From Protonemura montana (Eukaryota; Arthropoda; Insecta; Plecoptera; Nemouridae), in NCBI GenBank assembly GCA_947568835.1, contig OX387607.1:13283701-13347700 (forward strand): a DNA stretch of 64,000 nt, given 5' to 3'. Below the pieces are notes generated by a model. That model had not been told where the DNA came from, searched no databases, and saw only the letters and a program-made list of their open reading frames with translations. The position numbers and the translations under genes were made by a program. Shown piece after piece: positions 46,716 to 58,494 of the stretch (its first letter is position 1; every line of letters starts with the position of its first letter).

Positions 46716-48914
46716 GTGTTTGATCAACCCTTTGAAGTGCAGATCTTGAGATCAAGACCTTGTCTAAGGAATTGATCAAGGTCTTGTTCCGTACAAACTA
46801 TGGCTTACGCATGTTTACTTTTAAACTGGTTTAAAGATTCGTAAAAATAAAGATGATCGATAGGGGGAAAAATAAATCAATGCAATGTTGTTCCTGAGAA
46901 CTGAGCTTACCAAGTAGTGTAATCCAATTCATAACTGCTAGGTAAAAAAATTCACCTCGTTTACATTAATCAGTAATTTGATTTCAAATATACACAAACC
47001 CTTCATTCAATTAATTCAGAAATAAACATTTAAATAACTATTTAATGCTTCCCGGAATTAAAAAACCGTTCAACAAGACTAAGACAAATTATACCTCGTC
47101 CAAGTACCCGTAATGGCTACCAGACGTCTAATTCAATTAGCCAATTAACAGATGACCATTGCACTGACACCGTCACCACGGGCGGTTCGACAACTTGTCT
47201 CAAGTGTCACTTGGTAAGCCCCCCCCCCCCCTCTCCCTCCTGCACCATTTCTTCCCGGATCCAGTTGATTAACGTGCCGCATAATTGATTAGGCGCACTA
47301 CCAAAGAAAGGTCCCGACTGGCCGACAGACCTGCCGCCGTAATGAACGGCCAGATTACGCAGTGTCGATGGAATTAGCGATAACGCCAAAGAGCTGACCG
47401 GCGGCACCTTGCGCGAGGCACCTTGGCCTCTAGCATGGACTGGTAGGTGAGCGCTTGGGTATGGTGCGCAGTGATCTGGGCAGGAATCACCTAACTCTTT
47501 CTTTGGATATCTACGCTAATTCCGTGGTTAATACACGTTATTTAACGAGATATCGTTTATGATCTCTCACGAATAAGTTAGATGATCGATATCTTGGTTT
47601 CGAAGCTAATAGGGAATGAAATTTCCATGTTTTTCACTAAAATTTGTGGAAAATCACATTATGTTTAAGACAGAAAGCCTTTCGAGTCACTTTTCATAAA
47701 ATCTAAGGTTTTTTTGTGTTATTTTTTGAGTTAACATCAATGGTAATTATTTGAGCGTAATCATAGTGTCAAATACGAGTAATCTGCAAGAAAGAACGAA
47801 ATAAAACATCTTAACCGTCTCACGACGGTGACTCTACCTAGAATCAACTACAAATTTGTTGTAAATGTTGTACTGTTGTTCCGTTAAGTGTTGTAAATAT
47901 TGACTCATCCAAAATATCTTTGTAAACCAATCTGAGACAATAAAAAAGACAGTTAAAGATAAGCTGTGAGACTCGCTGAATAAACCTGTAAGCCCAATGA
48001 CAGCACATGGATGAAGCCGGTTTTCAGTCAAAATTCAAAGCATGCCAATCTTGTGTGCTTTTTCCTCTTCAACATTGTAACCGCTAGTACTGGTGTTACA
48101 CCCCGAGTACATCGCCTTACCCATGTTCAGTTTAGAGAAAATCTTGTGATAATAAATTGCCTTAAGTAACTAACATCGACTTTGAGGGTAAACAACGTGG
48201 ATCTTAAATGGTACCTACAGCGCTCTGGCTGCCGCCCATTGCCCGTCTTCGGCACCCAGTCATCCACACTGGCGACATAGAGATCGGTTCTTCGGCAGTA
48301 TCGCCTGGGGTCTCTATCCAATAAACGCATAAAACACTTGCAGAGCGGAAGTACATTATAGCCGTCCGTGCCGATGGGTGTTAGTATTGTAAAATAACAA
48401 TTAATTATAGCAATTTTTTTCTTCTACAACTTTAAAGATGCCGGCTGAAAGAGACCACGATAAAGATAGCGACGAATTAATTTGCAAATTTCATGTCGCC
48501 GTTAATTTTTTTCTAATTTAGATTTGCTTAAAAAACGGTCAATATTTGTGAAGCTCGATGAAATTATTGGGCACACATGCCCTGGGCGTTCGTTTTTTGT
48601 CTTTCATCTGTTGTTTTAGACTTACAGAAGGCAATTTTCTAGTGTGACTTGCTAGCAAAATAAATGCATCAATTATCTGATATCTTTTCATCTCGTTTCT
48701 GGGCCGGACACTTGCAAGTCTCACACTAAAGTTCCAGTGCAAGGGTTCGGGAAAGACTATAATGCACTTTAAAAAAAGACCAGATCAAAATTAAAACATC
48801 CCCTCCACCAAAAGACGAAACCCTGTCAAAAATCACAGTGGCGATCATTTACGGAATACTATTTTGATTTTGGACCGCAGTAGTTTCTTGCAAAAATTTA
48901 AACATCTGAGAATA
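46716..48914. other. Intron 1, mostly unique
   Basis: 47060-47480 is repeat-poor, with TTCAATTAGCCAATTAAC near 47131, another possible regulatory block. No exon is seen. Confidence 0.35.
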
Positions 48915-49180
48915 TTAGGATGAAATCTTATTTAAATTGCAAACGCTTGCAATGCGCGGGGTATTTTATTATTATCAACACTATGACCGTCTCAAAAATT
49001 GATGCCCAAACGGGGACACATACCTCGGTCTCCATCTATCGCGGGTGTTGCTCTGAACCATTGAGCTATTTGGACATTGGTTTTTTGAGACGATTTTAGT
49101 GTATTTGATGAGAATGACAAACGTCTAAACGTCCCCGTTTGGGCATACATTTTTGAGACGGTTAAAGTGTTGATAAATCT
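48915..49180. repeat. tRNA-like repeat as an inverted pair
   Basis: A nearly complete minus copy (GATGAAATCTTATTTAAATT to about 49120) is followed by a short plus copy from GTCCCCGTTTGGGCAT to GTGTTGATAA. These form arms of about 46 bases with a longer spacer. Confidence 0.75.
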
Positions 49181-50632
49181 GAGAATATTTCTGCAGATTT
49201 GATCCTCGTAATGCTAAGTGGCACTTTTCCGGCCGACAGCGCCGAGCAAATCTTCCAGCTCCAACCAATCTTACAATTCCCTTGAACTTGTAAGTCAAAC
49301 TCGTATTCCAACAAGATATTATTCGTATACCAAGCCAAACTTACCAATTCTGCTCCGAACAACCCAAACTCATGAGCGTTTTCACTTCATTTTGCCAAAC
49401 TCTTAAGCACATCGAAGTAATTATTTAATCTCCAACTAAATATTCACCGGCTTCTCCACTCTTTTTCTGCTCGACATCTTAAACTTAGCTCCCCAACTCC
49501 CGGCACTTAAGACAAGCGCATGAATTATCTACGTGGCGATTCTCGGCAAGCGTCGTCGCTCCGACGGCGTGGGGTCCAAGGCGCTTGCGCGGTACACAAG
49601 CGACGGTCACCACGCATAAAGTCGGCACCGGTTCCAGCACCGGTACCATTAAAATGTGTTCTTCTTATCGTAGGTCCCTTGATACTTTCCAACAGAGATT
49701 TCAATTGGTGAAAATATCAACTGACATCAGAATATATATCTATTTGGTGTTGCTTGCTTTCTAACATTTGACTAATTTAAAGAGTTTCAATACTCGTTGC
49801 ATTATATATTTCCATATAAGAGTGAGTTGTTTCATGAACGTAATATCTTAAAAAAAAACGAAGAAATAATTACAATAACAGTTTCTTATTATTTGTGTGA
49901 CCTTAGAAAGTACTTCTCATACACCTACCAACCTCTTATTTACAAGTTTCTAATTCCTCAAATATCTCCAATAAAGAATGAATAAGCCGAAAACGTTAAT
50001 CGTTTTTAATTATTAGAAGAAAACACTCGAACACTTCTCATCGGAAAGAGGAACCCAGATTCCTCGTCCGCGCAACGGCGGCCCACGTCGGGCACCGGGC
50101 GGCTACGTACTGATCCGGTTCCTGTGCTCCAAGCACCGGGCCGGTTCCTGCCCGACCCCGCGTACAATCGCCCGGCAGTTGACGGGGCGAAATAAAGCCC
50201 TACTTTAGATATTCGGCTTCCTTCTTTATTTACGAAAGCTTTGCTCGATAGGGAAGGGGAGCTAAGTGCCAAGTTTGTGCGTGGAAACTTTAGACCCCCC
50301 TCCCCCCCCCTCCCCCTACCCCCAAGGGGCGTCGTGGCCCCGGCAAACGATCGATTGGAGTATCAATCTGTTCTGCGCCGAAACAGGGCGTCGGTTAAAG
50401 GTAATCATTCGACGTCTGAATTGGCGTCTTTTGTGGCCTCACGCTTTCTTCGTCTGGCAAAGAAAGTGACAAGCGCGAGCAAAAATTAAAAACGATCAAG
50501 ACCGGAAGTGCGAGTTTGCTAGACTTCGACGATGCGACTTACCCGATTTGTGGAACCGAAATTAGGTTACCGAGACCAAGAAGAGTATGGGTCGAGACCA
50601 AGTAAGCAATATTAAGTAGGAAAAATGTGGAT

Positions 50633-51317
50633 TAAGTAAGCAAGGCCGAGACCAAGTAGGCAAGACCGAGACCAAGTAGGCAAGACCGAGACCAAGTAGG
50701 CAAGACCGAGACCAAGCAGGCAAGACCGAGACCAAGTAGGTAAGACCGAGACCAAGTAAGCAAGACCGAGACCAAGCTGGCAAGACCGGGACCAAGTAGG
50801 CAAGATCGAGACCAAGTAGGCAAGACCGAGACCAAGTAGGCAAGACCGAGACCAAGTAGGCAAGACCGAGACCAAGCTGGCAAGACCGGGACCAAGTAGG
50901 CAAGATCGAGACCAAGTAGGCAAGACCGAGACCAAGTAGGCAAGACCGAGACCAAGTAGGCAAGACCGAGACCAAGCTGGCAAGACCGGGACCAAGTAGG
51001 CAAGACCGAGACCAAGCTGGCAAGACCGGGACCAAGTAGGCAAGATCGAGACCAAGTAGGCAAGACCGAGACCAAGTAGGCAAGACCGAGACCAAGCTGG
51101 CAAGACCGGGACCAAGTAAGCTAGACTGAGACTAAGTAGGCAAGACCGAGACCAAGTAGGCAAGACCGAGACCAAGTAGGCAAGACCTAGACTAAGTAGG
51201 CAAGACCGAGACCAAGTAGGCAAGACCGAGACCAAGCAGGCAAGACCGAGACCAAGTAGACAAGACCGAGACCAAGCAGGCAAGACCTAGACCAAGTAGG
51301 CAAGACCGAGACCAAGA
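50633..51317 (-). repeat. 20-bp tandem satellite, about 34 units, with higher-order pattern
   Basis: The unit ACCAAGTAGGCAAGACCGAG is repeated head to tail. A variant with AAGCTGG and GGGACC recurs at 50774, 50874 and 50974 (100-base spacing), then at 51014 and 51094. The long minus-strand frames of 147-223 codons exist only because the unit lacks stops in that direction. Degenerate units start near 50570. Confidence 0.96.
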
Positions 51318-54309
51318 TCAGATTCGATCTGGTCTAATGTTTAAAACGCAGTACTAAATAGGGACAAGCATGTACCTACTACCTAATATCACTTTACAAA
51401 TGAAGTCTAATTTAAAACGATAGCGAAAATATCCCAAGCTAACGACGGGAAGTACGTGACAGACTATTACAAACTTTACTGAGAAAAAACATAAATTTCC
51501 ATCTAAAACAGCGCGATAAAACGAGAGAGCAAACGAAAATAAGCGACGCCAAAGATTATAAAATTGACATCGCGACGTCGACGACGTCTTCGATGTAAAC
51601 AGCTTAGTAGAAAGCGTCGTGACGCCTCCAGGGTAGGGTAGGGGGGGGGGCGTCGTTTAATTCTTTACTGTAAGGAAATTAAGTCGAACCGAGCGCCGGG
51701 CTGGCGTCTTGGGTGGGAGGGGGTGAAAAGTTTCTGCCCGATTCTTTGCGACAAGCGGGGTGGAATGCCAAGAGGATGGAAATTGAGAGGATTCACGTCG
51801 GGTGCTTGCGTTTAGAGCCGAGGAAAGTGAATTTTCTTTGGAATGGAAAAAAATATGTGACGAGATTAATTTTAAATGGTGTCTTTTAACGTTTTGCAAG
51901 CCCCGGGTAACTGCTACGCTTGGCTAATGGTAGGGGGTAGGGGGGTAGCAACACGCCAAAAAGGTTCCTTAAAAATCAAAATGTTTGACTCTGATACTTC
52001 CGACAATCTTCAAAAAAGCGACATATCATTTTGTCATGATCGCGACTGCAAGAAAAACCACTACTCGAACCTTTTGCTTTTCCATAAACTTCAGTGAAAT
52101 AAAAAATTGGCGCGAAAAAATGTCTGTGATAACCTTACGTCCGCATTTATTGGTTGAGATTTGTGATGAAAGTATTGATGTTACTATTCGTAAATCTTGA
52201 GGGATAAGCACATTTTTTAACAGATTTAGCTGAAAAACGCAGGGTAGCTAGACTGATATTTCAGGTAAACATCATCAAAATTTCATCAACATCTGATCAG
52301 TCACTGGACCGGTAGAGATCGACAAGCTCACAAAATAAAATCCTAAAGTGTAGTAAAATTGAAGACTCGCTTCGCTCATCAAATAGAAATATTTCGATTT
52401 CCGAATAAGATTTTCACGACCGAAGGGCCTTAAAAAAAAGGGTTCTTCCACCCCCATGAGGATGAGGGAGAGGGGGGCCTCATCCCTTTTTCCCCCAAAT
52501 GATGGTCACAGCCCGTTAAACTTGCACACAAATTAATTACGCTCGCCTCGTGTTTACTTTGCCTCAGAGCGCAATCGCGTTGCGTGCATCACGCGTGTTC
52601 ACCCATGCGTGGCGCACGCGTGCGCACGCATCCCCCCCCCCCCCCCCACCCTCACCGCGCCGCTAATTCGCCGACATTAGCGCCGGAAGCGGACCATTAC
52701 GCGGCGACATACGATACTAAACGAGATGTCAGTTCCCCTTCCTCTGAAATGTGTTTTTTTTTTGTGTGTTGCGTGCTTTGGGTCGGGTTTTTGAGGGGTG
52801 GCATTTTGGAAATAACAACGGAGGGAATTGGTTCTGGTGAAATGATGTAGGAATGTTTGGTTGTATGATTGGGGCTGTCACTTTTTCTACAACTCTATCC
52901 GTGTTTAGGCTCTTGCCAAAATGTTGATGAAGTTAAAATTTAGCCGTGTCTTTTAGCGTTTTCAGGGATTCATTTAGGTCCGGTATTAAAATATTTTTTA
53001 ACTCATAGTTAAGCTCGTAACTCACAGACACAGCTGACTTTCATCGCATGTGATTGGTTGTTGTTATAGCAATTAATTAAACTCTAATTTTATCTAAGAG
53101 TTAAGAAAAATTGTAACACTGGGCCTAAAAATCTAACATTCTGTAAATTTTTATTTCCTTATCAATAGCCGATCAGAATATGACTTTGGTTCGTTAACGA
53201 TCTGTTAATTTCTTAACGAACCAATTAATAACCGACTATTGGACCCATGTTACATTTTTCTAGCTTTTGTAATAAGTTTCAAAAAATCTACGTCCTAACA
53301 GGGAAACTGTGTTGTAATGGGTTAGTTTATCAAGGGTAAAGAAAAAAAATCGACTCTCTATGTTGTCATCTTAAAACAAAATGTTTCGAAACGTTATGAA
53401 AATATAGTGAAACTTCTCTCGCTTTCAAAACCCCGGATTTGAGATAGTTATTTTGCGACTTTCAGTTTTTTTAATTTCACTGTTTATATTTGAGAATCGA
53501 ACATATTCGAATACCTGGCATTTCGGGAGCTTCTGGAATTTTCGATTTTGGTTACGGGCGCAGATTTTGGTTTAGAAAAAAGGTCCAATTGAAATGTCAT
53601 CACATCAGCATCCATTTAATTTCTTTTGCTTATGAGGTATCGTCGAAGAAAACGCATGGAAACATAGCGTAACAGATGTTTTAATAAATTAACTAATTAA
53701 AAAGCCATAAATTCATAGAAATGTCAAAATAAAATGTTGCCTCCATAATTTATTATAAAAATATGAAAAGCATTTTGCCTGTAGCTGCAGTTGGACGTTA
53801 CTATACGCATGGTAAGACAGCTGCTGCGTAGAGAAAATGGCGTCAATGATTCGGTATTTCTCTCGAAGGCTGTGTTCATGTGAAATTCCTTAAAAGTGGT
53901 ATTATAGCTCTTAAAATTACTTTCTTTTTCGGTCTTTGCACGAAGAAAGTCTAAGCTCGAGTACAAAAATGAACAAAAATATGATTTCAGATTGCAGCCG
54001 CTATAATCGGACCGAAAATATCATAAAAATTTGCTTAAAACCTTTCACAAGCTAGAGCTTCTGAACGGATATGTTTTGCGTATTGAGCCCCTGGATGATC
54101 AAAGAATGTTTAACTATTTTTTTCAAGCAGTTCAATGTATATTTGGAACTATTAAAATAGAAAAGAAAATTACTCTCAACTGTCTAATGCCCAATGTGAT
54201 AGGGATCGAAAAATGTGCAAACGTTTTTCTTATGGGCAACGTTAATAGGCTTTGGGACCGTATGCAATGCAAACAAATTTGTTTAAAATAAGTATGCCAT
54301 TGATATTTA
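51318..54309. other. Intron 1, AT-rich
   Basis: A GC island at 51545-51655 includes GCGTCGTGACGCC (51614). A C run lies at 52632. The plus frame 54031-54291 has no recognisable product. Confidence 0.45.
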
Positions 54310-54560
54310 ATTATTATCAACACTTTAACCGTCTCAAATATTGATACCCAAACGCGGACACAAACCCCGATCTACACCTATCGCGGGTGTTGCTCTAGCC
54401 CATAACCCGTGTATTGGTAGAGGCGTTGGGTTAGAGCAACACCCGGGACAGGTGAAGATCGGGGTCCGTGTCCCCGTTTGGGCATCAATTTTTGAGACGG
54501 TTATAGTGTTAATAATAATAATAAAACACCCCGTGCATTGTAAACATTTCAGCTATGTAT
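54310..54560. repeat. tRNA-like repeat as an inverted pair with long arms
   Basis: Arms of about 100 bases flank a spacer of about 24 bases near 54405-54428. Each arm contains GAGCAACACCCG, the GATCGGGG block and GAGACGGTTA with an AATAATAATA end. The DNA could form a very stable hairpin. Confidence 0.8.
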
Positions 54561-56689
54561 TGATATGTTTTTTCGAGGTACCGAACCGAAAAAATCAACT
54601 TTTATCATTTTTTTCTCGTGATTCAAATTACTTGAAAACATAACTAAGTAGTAAATTTTAATTTTTAGAGGTAATGGGCCGGTTTTAAGTTCATCTGGTT
54701 GCTTTCTAGAAACACTTCTTTCATTAAACACTAAATCAGCATCAAGAAAATTCCCTGCAGACCAATTTCCTCGCGACTTCCACTTGTTTTAGCTGGACAC
54801 CGTCCGAACGTTCCCAGCGCCACCTAAAGTCGCCATCTAATTGGCCGGGAATGAGTCACCGCCACCTTAAAAGCAAAACACACGCTCATTTGTCACTTTG
54901 CAAGGCCGTAAAAAAAAAAAACATGAACCGCACGGGCAACAATGGCGCACTTGAATGCCGTGCGATCCCGGGGGTGAACTTAATGGCGCAAGTTTTGCAC
55001 ATGATGCCCCGGTTTGTGGGAAACATTAGCAAGTCTCGGCACGGCCACGCCGAAACATTGTTTCCCTCTTAAAGACAACAAGAGCGTCGCTTCTGCGCAC
55101 GCCAAGTCTCTCTGCGGATTCGCTGTCTGAATTTAGAGGGCTGTCATATGTGAAGAGTGGCGGAGTAGGTAGGTTTTTGGATCTAGAGCCAGCAAGTTGT
55201 AATTTTTGTTCAGTGATAAGGTGACATAAGGTGAGAAGGCCAAGTGAATTTATACCATTGTTAACAATGACGGAAAAAGAGATATTCTAATCTTCTGGTT
55301 CTGAACATGAAGATCAAGAATAAAATGGACAATTGAAGGGCGTTCTGGAATATGCTAAGCGATGGGCGTATGGGATCGATTATTAGAAAGAAAAAAACCC
55401 AAGTCTCAGGGCTAATTTTTGGACTCATAGTTGATTCCGAAAGTCCAATTTGTGTTTTGCTAGCACGATCGAGAACGGGTTTGTTTGAAGGTTCTAGAAT
55501 TAAAACAGTGTTTGCTTAAATTGTAGAAACTTATGAAATATTGCTAGCTTTGTCACGTCAAAAGATGATTGTTTAGAAGGACATGCTTAGCATTTGTAAG
55601 TGAGAAATGACGTATTTTCTCTTCAAATACAGATCTCTTATCGAAAAATCGCAACAAAACCCGTCGTAAAATGTAAATGGAATATAATTTTAAAGATTCG
55701 CGCATGAAACTAAATTTTGCACGGGATTTTTTCCCTTTTTCACAAATTTCCAAGTGATGAGTTTGCCACTCTTGTCCACCCCACCTCTCTCTGTCACGTG
55801 CTAATTGCGCCTGTAGAACGGCGCCGGGTTCGTTTCCCCGACGTCGCTTAAGCGCAACTGAAATATTAATAAAGCATTCGGCGCCGCTAAGTGTTTAAGC
55901 GTCGGGCGTCGCGGCGTCGACGTCGGCGTCTCCAAGGACTCGCTAGCGTCAGATTTAAACTAGGATAGAAACGACGACGTTGTGCACTCGCCGACAATTC
56001 TGCTATCTTGGTGGTCAGCTCACAGATCATTTATCCCGTACGCGTTGAACAAGGGACAATATAAAGACCGCATAAACATAAAATACAGAAGCTCAATTCC
56101 AAAAACTCCAAAAACTCGAACTGAAAAACATATTTGCCTTAAAAAATTTAAAAGCAATGACTTTTAAGGTTACAAATCAAAAAGTAAGCTTGGCAAAAAT
56201 TTATGGATTTTTTAAATTTCAATTTTGTCAGCTCCTAAAACAAGAGTAAAAATTTCCACGGCATAGCTACAATTCAGTCTTGAGTCATTCTAGCTGCTGA
56301 TCATCGAAACAGGTCTCTATCTCTGTCCTTCTTTCTTTCTCCTCTTCTTTCTCTACAAATCCACTCGACCGCGATGCTAACGCGCCCTAGCGACTGATTT
56401 CTAAACCACCAGCAACGATAGCTTTACCTTCGACCACAGCTTAGACATTTCTCTAGAAGGATGGTGTCTCGACTAGAAGGATGGTGTATCAGCAAAAAGC
56501 CCCATTTGTGTTTTAAGGTTTTCCATACACATAATTTGTTAGTTAGTAAAAAAAGCCAATTTGTTCGAGGTTATATTTCCGAAAATACAAACTATGTTAG
56601 TTTTTAAGTTATTGACCCTGATTATTTTATTTAGATGCATTTAGGATAATTGAACTAGGTAATTGTTATAATTGTTTGTGGTTATTTTG
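54561..56689. other. Intron 1, mostly unique
   Basis: A GC island at 55835-55960 contains GCGTCGCGGCGTCGACGTC. Nothing else is recognised. Confidence 0.45.
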
Positions 56690-56870
56690 TTATCGGAAAA
56701 TTGTCAGGACTACTTTTTCCCTTGATAAAGAAACGGGTACAAGTTACGAAACTTCGGGAAATTTAGTTGTTCTTCACTTAGCATTCAAAATCCAGTTCAA
56801 ATAATTTTGTCAAAACTAGTGCTAAAGTTAGAGAAAGTATACATGAGTCTAAAAACAATTATAAGGCACA
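56690..56870 (+). repeat. Unclassified dispersed repeat, copy 4, in Hmx intron 1
   Basis: The order of shared words matches copy 2 almost from end to end (CTTGATAAAGAAACGGGTAC to AGTATACATGAGTCTAAAAA). It lies 180 bases before exon 2. Confidence 0.75.
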
Positions 56871-57053
56871 GTGAATTGTATGAAAGCCACGAGGTCGAAC
56901 TAAAGAAATGATTATAAACCTAGGAAAAGGTAGTATCACCTACCAAAAACATTTTTAAGAAATGTATATATTTGTATATATAGATTTGTAATTTACTACA
57001 ACATTGCCAGGTTGTGCAATGTGATCTGACCGCTCGCTCTTTTCGCTTTGCAG

Positions 57054-57247
57054 ACTTGGCCTGATGTCGCACTTCGGTGCTCTGGCCGCCGCGGCGTCGG
57101 GACGCTCACCGTTCGTCGCCGTCTACCCGACGCCAGCCGGTGGCGTCGCGTCCGACAAGCCGTGCCCATGGTACGCGGCGTGGACGTCGCGTATGCACCA
57201 CGCTGGAGTGCCACTGTCCGGTCTCGCCGCCCGACCGAGCCCCACTG
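57054..57247 (+). CDS. Hmx: Hmx homeobox transcription factor, coding exon 2 (residues 91-156)
   Basis: This is the internal exon of the Hmx gene. The acceptor is a pyrimidine-rich tract ending TTTGCAG at 57053, and the donor is GTGGGT at 57248. The first base completes the split Arg codon left by exon 1, and the last base (g) starts a Gly codon finished by exon 3. The encoded segment begins LGLMSHFGAL, contains an alanine run (102-105) and has PWYAAW at residues 129-134. A short hydrophobic and aromatic linker of this kind before the homeodomain is usual in the family. A second GT lies at 57252-57253, but using it would break the frame into exon 3, so the 57248 donor is preferred. A dispersed fold-back repeat begins within about ten bases of this donor. 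The large upstream intron runs 40224-57053. Confidence 0.9.
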
Positions 57248-57254
57248 GTGGGTA

Positions 57255-57356
57255 CACTTAGCCGCCAATATTAAACTATCTTCGCGAAAACAGGCCGCCA
57301 AATGACTACTTTACCGAGAAAAAACTGAGGACGATACTAGATGGAGCCACCGTCGT
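57255..57356. mobile_element. Fold-back family, left part, next to Hmx exon 2
   Basis: Left-arm sequence (ATTAAACTATCTTCGCG, GACTACTTTACCGAG, GGAGCCACCGTCGTTA) starts within about ten bases of the exon 2 donor. It is interrupted after GTCGTTA by a tRNA-like repeat and resumes at about 57776. Confidence 0.75.
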
Positions 57357-57775
57357 TAAGATTTAGATGAAATCTTATTTAAATTGCAAACGCTTGCAAT
57401 GCGCGGGATATTTTATTATTATCAACACTATAACCGTCTCAAAAATTGATGCTCAAACGGCGACTCGAACCCCGATCTCCACCTATCGCGGGTGTTGCTC
57501 TAACCCATTGAGCTACTTGGACCCTGGCTTTTAGAGCCGATTTTAGTGTATTTGATGAGAATGACAGTTCTCCAAAGAGTGGAACCAAGAGGCTGTGAAT
57601 ACTCACAGTCACTCTGATTCTAGTGACGCTATTTCACGTCACAACCTGTCAAACTCGAATAACTCCAATTTGACGTTGGATGCGTTGCTGTATTAGGATG
57701 AAATCTTATTTAAATTGCAAACGCTTGCAATGCGCGGTGTATTTTATTATTATCAACACTATGACCGTCGTTACG
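57357..57775 (-). mobile_element. tRNA-like repeat locus inserted in a fold-back element
   Basis: One nearly complete copy (57360-57560) and a truncated direct copy (about 57690-57770) share GATGAAATCTTATTTAAATT and GCTTGCAATGCGCG. The intervening DNA is not recognised. The word ACCGTCGTTA is present at both edges of the locus and could be a target duplication. Confidence 0.7.
57451..57522 (-). repeat. tRNA-like unit within the repeat (cloverleaf potential)
   Basis: Read on the minus strand, the 72 bases can form a 7-bp acceptor stem (GTCCAAG with TTTGAGC, using wobble pairs and one weakened pair), a perfect 4-bp D stem (GCTC/GAGC), an anticodon-type stem around CGCGATA, and a T arm with TTCGAGT in the loop. 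Box A (TAGCTCAATGG) and box B (GGTTCGAGTC) are both present. This points to a tRNA-derived SINE-type head rather than a functional tRNA gene: U33 is lacking, and copies are dispersed. Confidence 0.6.
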
Positions 57776-58007
57776 GGTAAAAGAAATTGTATTTGTTATT
57801 AAACTTCTCGCATTTGAGACTGGATTACGCTAACCTCAACGATTGATAAACATACATCGATATTTTGAGTCGTTATTATTTAATTGATGGTCGCAAGCGC
57901 CATCGGGTATCGTCCTCCGTTACCACGTGTTGCAGGCCTCGTTTGCTCAGCAGAAAGTTTAACATTAACGCTGGCTCTCTGACTATATCTGTACACTCAA
58001 TGGTTTT
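57776..58007. mobile_element. Fold-back family, right part, resumed after insertion
   Basis: The stretch continues the element with CTCGCATTTGAGACTGGAT, CCTCAACGATTGATA, CAAGCGCCATCGGG and ACACTCAA at the end. That end matches the terminal word of the complete copy at 4.8-5.3 kb. Confidence 0.75.
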
Positions 58008-58494
58008 ACCTTGACAAGTCAGCGCCTAGGGACTCAGATCACTGTAACTCTCCAAGCCCCTTAAAAAGGATCGAAAAACTTGTGTCCGGCATCGGGAAGT
58101 TCATAACAATGTAATAGTAATGGTGAACCATGGAACCTACTCCCGGCAATCCTAAAAAGTTCTCTGCTGATAAGCGAATTTATTAGAGTTTAAGGGTATC
58201 AGAAATATTCCAACCCTTTATTTAGATTCTCGGTGGTTTTAATTTTTTTATGACTCGTGCCTAATTTGTATAACTTCAACACTATTTTCCAAAACACTTT
58301 TTTATGCTGATTTGTTTTTATGTTAGATAAAATAAAATAAATTTAAACCTTATATTTTCTCAATGGTGAAAGTAAAAGGGTCCCTAGCTTTAGCATGTTT
58401 GACGAATTTCTTTTAAACGAAGTGACGTAAGGATGATATAGATTATTGTAGAGAAAATTACCTAATTTCTTAGTCTTAGGAACATAAAATAGAC

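Larger units (their letters stand above)
40224..57053 (+). other. Hmx intron 1 (about 16.8 kb)
   Basis: This is a phase-2 intron bounded by GTACGA and TTTGCAG. It contains a SINE tail fragment (42826-42912), four tRNA-like repeat loci or remnants, a 20-bp tandem satellite (50633-51317), a dispersed repeat (56690-56870) and several repeat-poor blocks listed separately. No second coding exon is recognised inside it. Confidence 0.88.

Noticed and set aside
50562-51283. Three long minus-strand open frames (147-223 codons) with a 20-residue repeat
   Set aside because: They lie on the 20-bp satellite. A 20-base unit read in any frame repeats every 60 bases and stays open because the unit lacks stops on that strand.
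57451-57522. Functional tRNA gene
   Set aside because: The anticodon loop lacks U33, the unit is embedded in a dispersed repeat, and related copies are broken.
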